This document shows, in pieces, positions 33,750 to 41,177 of a DNA stretch of 64,000 nt. This stretch comes from Ohtaekwangia koreensis (GTDB lineage: Bacteria > Bacteroidota > Bacteroidia > Cytophagales > Cyclobacteriaceae): positions 3,061,331 to 3,125,330 of the forward strand of contig NZ_FUZU01000001.1 of NCBI RefSeq assembly GCF_900167975.1. Reading direction: 5' to 3'. Within the stretch, counting starts at the first letter, position 1; every line of letters begins with the position of its first letter. The position numbers and the translations under genes were made by a program. Below the pieces are notes generated by a model. The model saw nothing but the letters and a program-made list of their open reading frames with translations. It ran no database searches and was not told where the DNA came from.

Positions 33750-34811
33750 ATGCAAGCACCGAAACTTACCGTTCTGATGCCTGTCTACAATGCAGCCGCT
33801 TACTTGCGGGAAGCAATGGAAAGTATACTGCATCAAACGTTTCAGGATTTTGAATTTCTAATTATCGATGACGGATCCAGCGATGAAAGTGCAGCAATTG
33901 TTAATTCGTATACTGATGCAAGAATTCGCTTTATTCAGAACGATGCCAACCTGGGTATATCTGAAACATTAAACCGTGGCATTGATCTTAGTTCATGCGA
34001 ACTCATTGCACGCATGGATGCCGATGATATAAGTTACCCGGCACGACTTCAGAAGCAATATGATTACATGATCAGCAATCCGGATTGCATGCTGCTCTCA
34101 ACAGCATGTCGTATCATAACAGCTGGTAAAAAGCACGTTCGCCTTGAAAAATATACCAGCCGTTTTTTTTACTATAACCTTAACTTCGAATGCTGGATAT
34201 ACCATCCCACTGTTATGTATCGTAAGGGTGCAGTACAAGAAGTCGGAATGTATAGTATACTGTATTCGGAGGATTACGACCTCTTTTGGAAGCTGGCCCA
34301 AAAATTTAGAATTGCAAACCTGAGCGATATCTTGCTGGATTATCGCTTTTCACCATCAAGTCTGAACACGGTACTTCGCAAGACCGAGTATGACATTGCA
34401 AATCGGCAAAATGTGATCCGTAATATACAACGCTATATGGGTAATGAATTCTTCCTTCCGGAAGAATACCTGGAATGTCTCCGGCACAACGTTATTCCGC
34501 TGGCAGAGACAAGAAGCATTGCGAAAATTGTGGATTGTCTTTCCCTTTTGGATCAGATTACAAAGCGGATAATCGATACAGAAAATGTGAATCGCAACGT
34601 GGTTGATATAAAAGAAGCGGCCTGGTTTAAGCGCGACTTTATTATTTACCAGCTTTTCCAGGAATTACCATGGAAGTATAGCCTTCCGTTGCTCGTTAAA
34701 ACCGGAAAGCTTAATCTGATTTTTAGAAAAGTTATATATGCCATTCGCTGGCGACTTAAAAATACCGTTCGGCTTTTGCTAACTGTGAATAAAATAGTAT
34801 ATTTAGTATAG
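33750..34811 (+). CDS. Glycosyltransferase family 2
   Basis: 353 residues. GT2 features: LTVLMPVYNAAAYLREAMES, FLIIDDGSSDESAAIV and the DxD region MDADDISYPARLQKQ (about residues 89-103), then HPTVMYRKGAV and YSEDYDLFWKLA, the ED acceptor motif. The C-terminal ~130 residues are helical and basic. Donor and acceptor unknown. Six bases after the previous gene. Confidence 0.88.
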   Translation: MQAPKLTVLMPVYNAAAYLREAMESILHQTFQDFEFLIIDDGSSDESAAIVNSYTDARIRFIQNDANLGISETLNRGIDLSSCELIARMDADDISYPARLQKQYDYMISNPDCMLLSTACRIITAGKKHVRLEKYTSRFFYYNLNFECWIYHPTVMYRKGAVQEVGMYSILYSEDYDLFWKLAQKFRIANLSDILLDYRFSPSSLNTVLRKTEYDIANRQNVIRNIQRYMGNEFFLPEEYLECLRHNVIPLAETRSIAKIVDCLSLLDQITKRIIDTENVNRNVVDIKEAAWFKRDFIIYQLFQELPWKYSLPLLVKTGKLNLIFRKVIYAIRWRLKNTVRLLLTVNKIVYLV

Positions 34812-34834
34812 CCACCTAAAATGAAAAAATCTCA

Positions 34835-35836
34835 TTGAATACTAGTTGGCATCCTGCAAATTTTACTCGCACTCCTAACGAGCCACCTCGAATACTGCCA
34901 ATAGTGGCTCTTGTGAGACCTAAGTGGTCAGTAATGATTCCGGTTTATAATGCTGGCCCCTTTCTGAAGGAATCTATACTGAGTGTGTTGAAGCAAGCAC
35001 AAGACGAAGTCGATATGCAAATCCAGGTAGTGGATGATTGCAGCACGGATGTTGATGTAGAGTCCTTTGTTTACCAATTGGGTAACGGCCGTATAGAGTA
35101 CTATCGCCAGCCGTTTAACGTTGGAAGCCTTCGGAATTTTGAAACGTGTATCAACCTGGCAAAGGGAAAGTATATCCATCTGTTACACAGTGATGATTTG
35201 GTTCATCTCGGTTTTTATAAAAGACTGGAGAGTTTATTTGAAAGATACCCCACAGTTGGCGCAGCATTTTGTCACTACCAGTATATAGATGAGACTGGTA
35301 AGGTTGTACTGGTGCCGGATGCAGAATCTACCGAAGAAGGCATTTTGGAAAATTGGCTGCTTCGTTTGTCGGAGCGACAGCGCATCCAATATGTAGCCAT
35401 TGCAGTAAAGCGTGAAGTATATGAAGAACTGGGCGCATTCTACGGAGTACACTATGGAGAAGACTGGGAAATGTGGGCAAGAATCGCATCCAAATATCCA
35501 TTCGCATATAGCCCCGCTATATTGGCATCATATCGGAGACATGAGAACTCAATTTCAGGTAAGTCATTTTCATCAGCGCAGAATCTGCATGATCTCGAAT
35601 TTGTGATGGAGAAGATAAACAGACTTTTACCCGAGCATGAGAGAAAAGCAGCCCTGCAGCGAGCGAAGAAGTTCTATGCGTACTATGCTTTGCGAACGGC
35701 AGGCGTTTTATGGGCAAAGTTCAGAGATAGTAAAGGCGCACGAATGCAAATGAAAAAAGCATGGAGCATGCACCAGGATATCTTCCTGGCATATCAGATT
35801 TTAAAAATGGTCGGAAGACTAATTATTAACCGATGA
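34835..35836 (+). CDS. Glycosyltransferase family 2
   Basis: 333 residues as called from a TTG at 34835. The first ~30 residues (to VALVRPK) have no counterpart in the family, and a start nearer MIPVYNAGP (about 34934) is possible; no ATG lies between. GT2 features: WSVMIPVYNAGPFLKESILS, QVVDDCSTDVDVES and the DxD-type LHSDDLVHLGF; then YGEDWEMWARIA with the ED motif. The last four bases overlap the next gene. Function as for the neighbouring transferases. Confidence 0.85.
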   Translation: MNTSWHPANFTRTPNEPPRILPIVALVRPKWSVMIPVYNAGPFLKESILSVLKQAQDEVDMQIQVVDDCSTDVDVESFVYQLGNGRIEYYRQPFNVGSLRNFETCINLAKGKYIHLLHSDDLVHLGFYKRLESLFERYPTVGAAFCHYQYIDETGKVVLVPDAESTEEGILENWLLRLSERQRIQYVAIAVKREVYEELGAFYGVHYGEDWEMWARIASKYPFAYSPAILASYRRHENSISGKSFSSAQNLHDLEFVMEKINRLLPEHERKAALQRAKKFYAYYALRTAGVLWAKFRDSKGARMQMKKAWSMHQDIFLAYQILKMVGRLIINR

Positions 35837-36906
35837 GCAGCCGTGGTGTTTCTGTAGTAATTTGTACTTACAATGGAGCAAGCAAATTGCCGGAAACCAT
35901 TCGGTATATAGCCAATCAAAAAGTACCCAAGCATATTCCATGGGAATTTGTCATCATCGATAATGCATCATCCGACAACACAGCAGCGATAGCCCGTGAA
36001 GTATGGAATAAATACGGTTGTCAAAATGATTTTCGAATTGTTCACGAGCCACAACCCGGCTTAAGCTATGCGCGCACACGCGGCTTTGCCAGCGCACGCT
36101 TTGATTATATTTTACTATGCGATGACGACAACTGGTTGAATCCTCACTATATAGAAAGAGTATACGAAGTAATGTCTGCTCATGAAAATATAGGGGCATT
36201 GGGAGGCAACGGTGAATTGGTGTTTGAAGAGGAGCCTCCTGCCTGGGTGCGAGCTTACTCGGTATATGCCGCAGGTCAGCAAGCTGAGAAAAGTGGCATG
36301 GCAAAACGCAACACGGTATACGGTGCTGGCTGCGTAATCCGTAAATCTGCATATGATATACTTCAGCTGGCAGGATACCGAAGCCTTCTAACAGACCGGC
36401 TTGGAAAGGAGCTTAGCTCTGGTGGTGACTACGAACTATGCCTGGCACTTGTTATCGCAGGCTTTCATATTTGGTATGACGAGCAATTGACCTTCAAACA
36501 TTTTATTACCAAGGACCGGACCACAATGGAGTACTATAAAAAGTACTTAAAGGAAAGCGCCAAATGTTTTGAAGTCCTTAATCCCTATAAGGTGATCTGC
36601 GAATGGAAGACTTTAAACGTAAAGAGTTTTCGACTTCGAATGGCTCAATCGTTATTCTATTTCATCAGGACTTACGTTAAGTTAGAAATAATGAAAGCCA
36701 GAGTAAAGAAGGATGACGAGCGGTATACAATCCTTTCATTACAATCATATTCAGTCCGGCACATGATTGAAGTATATACGAAGAACTGGAAAAAGATAAT
36801 AGCGAACTATAAACACGGGAAAGTACTTCAACAGAAATTCTCGAAGACCTCCCGTTGGAAATTTCTGGAAACAGCGAAGGCCTCATTGTTATCCATTACC
36901 AAATAG
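35833..36906 (+). CDS. Glycosyltransferase family 2
   Basis: 357 residues. GT2 features: GVSVVICTYNGASKLPETIR, FVIIDNASSDNTAAIAREVW and the DxD region LLCDDDNWLNPHYIE (about residues 95-109), GAGCVIRKSAYDIL and GGDYELCLALVIAG. The overlap with the upstream gene is four bases (start ATGA type). It is the last gene of the glycan cluster; the next gene is on the opposite strand. No terminator hairpin is obvious in the 31-base gap. Confidence 0.88.
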   Translation: MSSRGVSVVICTYNGASKLPETIRYIANQKVPKHIPWEFVIIDNASSDNTAAIAREVWNKYGCQNDFRIVHEPQPGLSYARTRGFASARFDYILLCDDDNWLNPHYIERVYEVMSAHENIGALGGNGELVFEEEPPAWVRAYSVYAAGQQAEKSGMAKRNTVYGAGCVIRKSAYDILQLAGYRSLLTDRLGKELSSGGDYELCLALVIAGFHIWYDEQLTFKHFITKDRTTMEYYKKYLKESAKCFEVLNPYKVICEWKTLNVKSFRLRMAQSLFYFIRTYVKLEIMKARVKKDDERYTILSLQSYSVRHMIEVYTKNWKKIIANYKHGKVLQQKFSKTSRWKFLETAKASLLSITK

Positions 36907-36937
36907 CTCGGCCTATATTTAACTCCGCTCAGAGACA

Positions 36938-37318
36938 CTATACCTTTGCGCTCTTTGCAGAGAGTTCGTTGTACATTACATAGATAATAAAAAATGTAGC
37001 ACCGATTTCATCAAAAAAGATCGTAAGTCCCAGGATGGCCCCTGAATAACTGTTCGTTCTTTTCATGTCCTGGTAAACAATCGTTGTTGTAGTCAAGCTC
37101 ATAATAAAGCGGGGAATGAGATAGATATACTGAATGAATATTGTATTCTCTACGCCAAGATCGTCTGCTAACAAACCGAATAACGCTGTACCTCCAACAT
37201 CTAACACATAACCGATAACCATAAAAACAGTCAGTAGTGTTGCGTACTTCTTGAGTAGCCGTATACAATTAGTGTCTTTACCAAAGTGTTGAATATTGTC
37301 CAGAATTTCAGTGCTCAT
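36938..37318 (-). CDS. Small integral membrane protein of unknown function
   Basis: 126 residues with three to four hydrophobic segments: YATLLTVFMVIGYVLDVGGT, IQYIYLIPRFIMSL and GAILGLTIFFDEIGATFFII. N-terminal ~25 residues are charged and cytosolic (LDNIQHFGKDTNC). No motif that I recognise. It faces the glycan cluster convergently and is followed upstream by the ELW-repeat gene on the same strand. Confidence 0.6.
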   Translation of the reverse strand: MSTEILDNIQHFGKDTNCIRLLKKYATLLTVFMVIGYVLDVGGTALFGLLADDLGVENTIFIQYIYLIPRFIMSLTTTTIVYQDMKRTNSYSGAILGLTIFFDEIGATFFIIYVMYNELSAKSAKV

Positions 37319-37430
37319 TTAAATTCAATTTTATAGTATATAGTGATTTAAAATTCTGACAATATACTACACCTTAACAACGTAAGTGTTAAATGTAGTA
37401 TTAGTATAAATTCTTGATTAGGAATAGATA

Positions 37431-37445
37431 CGTCTGAATCAGACG
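37431..37445 (-). terminator. Possible terminator after the ELW-repeat gene
   Basis: CGTCTG (37431-37436) pairs with CAGACG (37440-37445); flanking TTGATT/AATCAA could extend the stem across internal mismatches. It lies 14 bases beyond the stop at 37459 on the minus strand. No T-run, so the call is weak. Confidence 0.4.
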
Positions 37446-37458
37446 GCCCTCAATCAAA

Positions 37459-40317
37459 TTACTTCTTAATAAACCGTGCACGGTAAATTCCTTTTGCACT
37501 CTTAACCATCACAATGTAACTACCCGAACGGTATGTTTCGATGTGAATATCAAATGCATCCTCGATATCGCTTGGCGCGGATCGCTGCTCTACCAAACCG
37601 CCTTTGCTATCATAAATTGATATGCTATAGATGGGTGAACCATTCTTCATCTTCACTGATAAAACTCTTGACGATGGATTGGGATATATCGTCAACGTAT
37701 GCTCCAATGATTCTTCTACACCGGTCACTACGTTAAAGTCTGCTTTCCACAATTCATAATCACCATTCCATTCATCGGCTTGAAAGAAGGCCATTTTATC
37801 CAATACATATACATCAGAAGATACATTGACACCATCTTCTACAAACACGGTTCCGGCTTCCGTGCCATCACTTTTCCACAATTGACTAAACCCTGTCAGG
37901 TCCTGAATAAAGAAATATAGGATGTCGTCAACTATAAATATTTTTTGCACATAGTGATATCCACTTCCCAAGTCAATGTGTTTCACGGGTAAAGTCTGTG
38001 CTTCCGTGCCATTGCTTTTCCAAAGTGTAATACCACCGTTGTAATCATACGCTATAAAGTAGAAAAGATCATGCAGCAGTACTTCCCTTGAGAAGAGCAC
38101 AACCTCATCGGTTGAGGCAAGTGTTTTTATCATGACTGTACCGGCCTGCGTTCCATCGGTCTTCCAAAGATTGTACTCATCTGACACATGAAACCGGAAA
38201 AACAAATTGTTATTAAAAGCATGGAGTCCTTCAATATTTCCCGCGTCCGTACTCTTTACAAGCGCTGTTCCTTCTGTCGAGCCATCGGTCTTCCAAAGTC
38301 CGGCTTCCCCGTTTGTGGGTGATGCCAGGAAGTATACAGTATTTTGTGCGCTGGCAAAATTATATATATAGCTATCTCTATTCCCAACCTCTATATCTTT
38401 TAGCAGCTTTGTGCCTGTCTCCGTACCGTCACTGATCCAAAGCTCCTTCCCCTCATCCTCTGTGGAAGCAACCATATATATTTTGCCATTGTTGAAAAGT
38501 GGGGCATTTATATAAAAATCTCCGTCCGCATCTCCCAGCGTAGCAACTGTCTGGGTTCCGGCAGCCGTACCATCACTTTTCCAAAGTTCACGGGCACTAC
38601 CTGCCAGCGTTGTGAAATAGAGTATATTATCTCCCACGATAAGTTCCAGTGGATAGTTGGTGCCTGCACCTTCTACCAAATCCTTTACCATCGTGGTGCC
38701 CTCGGCAGTACCATCACTTTCCCAAAGTTCCCTTCCATAAGTCGATGTTTCAGCAAAGAAGTAGAACGCATTGTTAAATGCAGTCAAATATATAGGTTGG
38801 CTACCCGTAACGCCTGGCTCAATATCCTTTACAAGCGTGGTACCTTGATCAGTGCCATCGCTTTTCCATAACTCTGCGCCATGGTCGGGGTCAGAGGCGA
38901 CAAAATATACTATACCATTCAGGGACACAAACTCATGGGGAGATGAGGCATAGGTTTTAGTAAGTGACAGATCTTTTACAAGGGCGGTTCCTTCCTCGGT
39001 GCCATTGCTGCCCCAGAGCTCCTCTCCCAACGTTGGCGTATATCCGGTAAAGTAAGCGTTGTTATTCAGGATGGCAATTTCCCCCGAAGCCCCAGACTCT
39101 GCACCCGCGAGTATATCTTTTACCAGCTTCGTTCCTGCATTCGTACCATCGCTTTTCCAAAGTTCGTATCCATGCGTGCCATCATTTACAACAAAGTATA
39201 ATGTATTATCACTTGCCGCAAAACTTGAAAATGCTATGCCATCGTCATTGGCTATTTTTTCCTTTACCATCACAGTTCCTGCAGGAGTGCCATCACTTTT
39301 CCAAAGTTCGCCATCCGAAATAAAATATATAGCATTGCCTACCCGATGCAGGAAATGGATGTCAGCATCATCACGTTCTTTTATAGCAATAGTCCCGCTT
39401 TCTGTGCCATCGCTTTTCCAAAGTCCGATCACATTCGGAGATGACAATGCGCGAAAGTATAGATTACCATTCAGCACAGTTAGCTCATAGGGATAGCTTC
39501 CATCCGCCCCGGAAAATATATCTTTCACTTGTATAGTACCGGCTTCCGTACCATCGCTTTTCCAAAGCTCCGTTCCTTTGCCCCCAGCGTTGGCACTGAA
39601 ATATAGCACACCATTTACATTGGTAAGTGATTCAGGTATACTGGTGCCTGAACCAGGCAGTATATCTTTTACTAATACAGTGCCTGCTTCTGTGCCATCA
39701 CTTTTCCAAAGCTCATCTCCTGTAGCCGGTGTACCGGCTCTAAAGAATAACGTACCGTTTACATTGGTAAGCCCTGATGGCCCACTGGACGAATAACCGG
39801 GAACAATATCTTTCACCAGCACGGTGCCTTCTTCAGTTCCATCGGTCTTCCAGAGTTCAATGCCATATTCATAGGTCTGTGCTGTAAAGTAAAGCGTGCC
39901 ATTTACATTGGTGAACGAAGTAGGATAGCCTGAATAAAAACCAGGTACTATATCTTTGACCAATACCGTACCTTCGTCTGTACCATCCGTCTTCCAGAGC
40001 TCTGCACCATTCACATTGTCTTGTCCGGTGAAATATACTGTATTGCCAACGGCAACAAAATAGGTCGATGCACTCCAGCTCATTACTGAAACCTTGTAGA
40101 TAACATGTGTGCCTTGCGCAGTTCCATCGCTCACACCAATGCCACTACGGTCATTGACGCCCGCATGAAAGTAAATTTTACCTCCGGCACTGGTCTTATA
40201 GAACAATGCCGTCGAGTTGTCAGGATCGCTTTGATCGTTAATATCCTTTACCAATGATATTTGTGCGGAAAGTTTACCTGCAGAAAGCAACAGGATTATC
40301 AGTAACAGAGGCCTCAT
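37459..40317 (-). CDS. ELWxxDGT-repeat protein with T9SS type A sorting domain
   Basis: 952 residues. After a signal peptide (MRPLLLIILLLSAGKLSAQ) come about 16 recognisable copies of the ELWxxDGT repeat, ~45-60 residues apart: each reads like ELWKSDGTEAGTVLVKDI followed by GxxGSxPxxLTNVNGxLYF. Several copies are changed (GLWKSDGT, NLWKTDGT, TLWKSNGT) and the first and last are degenerate. The repeats are expected to fold as a beta-propeller-like array. The C-terminal ~80 residues (YPNPSSRVLSV, SISIYDSKGGLVEQ, YRSGSYIVMVKSAKGIY) are a type A sorting domain for type IX secretion. It is a large exported or surface-attached protein; its ligand is unknown. Confidence 0.9.
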   Translation of the reverse strand: MRPLLLIILLLSAGKLSAQISLVKDINDQSDPDNSTALFYKTSAGGKIYFHAGVNDRSGIGVSDGTAQGTHVIYKVSVMSWSASTYFVAVGNTVYFTGQDNVNGAELWKTDGTDEGTVLVKDIVPGFYSGYPTSFTNVNGTLYFTAQTYEYGIELWKTDGTEEGTVLVKDIVPGYSSSGPSGLTNVNGTLFFRAGTPATGDELWKSDGTEAGTVLVKDILPGSGTSIPESLTNVNGVLYFSANAGGKGTELWKSDGTEAGTIQVKDIFSGADGSYPYELTVLNGNLYFRALSSPNVIGLWKSDGTESGTIAIKERDDADIHFLHRVGNAIYFISDGELWKSDGTPAGTVMVKEKIANDDGIAFSSFAASDNTLYFVVNDGTHGYELWKSDGTNAGTKLVKDILAGAESGASGEIAILNNNAYFTGYTPTLGEELWGSNGTEEGTALVKDLSLTKTYASSPHEFVSLNGIVYFVASDPDHGAELWKSDGTDQGTTLVKDIEPGVTGSQPIYLTAFNNAFYFFAETSTYGRELWESDGTAEGTTMVKDLVEGAGTNYPLELIVGDNILYFTTLAGSARELWKSDGTAAGTQTVATLGDADGDFYINAPLFNNGKIYMVASTEDEGKELWISDGTETGTKLLKDIEVGNRDSYIYNFASAQNTVYFLASPTNGEAGLWKTDGSTEGTALVKSTDAGNIEGLHAFNNNLFFRFHVSDEYNLWKTDGTQAGTVMIKTLASTDEVVLFSREVLLHDLFYFIAYDYNGGITLWKSNGTEAQTLPVKHIDLGSGYHYVQKIFIVDDILYFFIQDLTGFSQLWKSDGTEAGTVFVEDGVNVSSDVYVLDKMAFFQADEWNGDYELWKADFNVVTGVEESLEHTLTIYPNPSSRVLSVKMKNGSPIYSISIYDSKGGLVEQRSAPSDIEDAFDIHIETYRSGSYIVMVKSAKGIYRARFIKK

Positions 40318-40623
40318 ATATATTTAAAAAATGGTTAGGTCTAAACAAACGGCAGTATATATGCCGATAAAAATAGCAAAAAATACGCACGTATATGCCG
40401 TAAAAACAATAAGAAAATTGATACTACGGACTGGCTACCCTAACGATATCCATGGTGTTTTTGATAATGCTGTGAGTCATTGCGAATGCCGCGATCGGCC
40501 AGTAAGATTGCCGTAATTACACCCTGACTATTTCTTTAAAGGTTCCTAGGTTTACATTGTAATTCACACGGTAACACCGCAACGGCTCTTGAAACTATCG
40601 TTGATACATAAACTTTACACTAT
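40318..40623. other. Intergenic region between divergent genes
   Basis: Divergent upstream region for the ELW-repeat gene and the DinB gene. It contains a small hairpin CGGCA (40350-40354)/TGCCG (40362-40366) and a later GTATATGCCG copy near 40391, so a regulatory role is possible. No gene was recognised; a plus-strand frame there lacks any features. Confidence 0.4.
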
Positions 40624-41130
40624 ATGGAAATAAGAATTCCCGATGCATTGGAAAACGTCACAGCAGAACTTTTCGAATTGCTTAATTCTTTTCAGGAGGA
40701 TCAAATCAATCTTGTTCCCTTTGAGGGAAGTTGGACAGCTGCACAAGTAGCCGATCATCTTTACCGATCGGATTCATCTGTTATAGATTCACTTTATGGA
40801 GAAACCACCGTTACGCTGCGCAACCCGGATGAAAAAATAACCTGGCTCAAGGAAGTGTTTTTGAATTTTGAGGTGAAATTAAAATCGCCTGAAATTGTTC
40901 TTCCTTCCCTGACAACGTTCGACCGGGAGAACGTAATCAACAAGCTGAAATCCTCCCGCCAGAAGTTAGTACAAGCCGGCACCACGTTAAACCTTTCCGA
41001 GACCTGCAAACACCCTGCGTTGGGAGAATTGACCCGGTTGGAATTCTTTGCCTTTGTTATATACCACACACAACGACATATACATCAATTGAAAAATATA
41101 TACTATCATGTGTACACGGTAGCGCATTGA
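40624..41130 (+). CDS. DinB-family protein
   Basis: 168 residues, cytosolic. The DinB helical bundle is seen from WTAAQVADHLYRSDSS (first metal His, about residue 47) to FVIYHTQRHIHQLKN (HxxxH pair, about 147-152). GELTRLEFFAF precedes it. Third DinB protein in the window; different neighbours, no shared operon. The stop codon falls in the loop of a 14-bp hairpin, so the 3' end of the gene doubles as a terminator stem. Substrate unknown. Confidence 0.85.
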   Translation: MEIRIPDALENVTAELFELLNSFQEDQINLVPFEGSWTAAQVADHLYRSDSSVIDSLYGETTVTLRNPDEKITWLKEVFLNFEVKLKSPEIVLPSLTTFDRENVINKLKSSRQKLVQAGTTLNLSETCKHPALGELTRLEFFAFVIYHTQRHIHQLKNIYYHVYTVAH

Positions 41131-41144
41131 TGCGCTACCGTGTA
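41113..41144. terminator. Perfect 14-bp hairpin spanning the DinB stop codon
   Basis: TACACGGTAGCGCA (41113-41126) and TGCGCTACCGTGTA (41131-41144) are exact complements with a four-base loop TTGA that contains the TGA stop. The last codons of the DinB gene thus form one arm. No T-run follows; the region also lies 34 bases before the convergent permease's stop, so it may serve both directions. Confidence 0.65.
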
Positions 41145-41177
41145 TATGCTAAAATGTATGCATACGGCAACCGGGCG

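Noticed and set aside
34821-34838. ATG at 34821 as start of the glycosyltransferase at 34835
   Set aside because: That frame reaches a stop after five codons and is not in frame with the transferase.
39059-39490. Plus-strand frame with repeated PSLFQS
   Set aside because: Shadow of the ELWxxDGT repeats on the minus strand.
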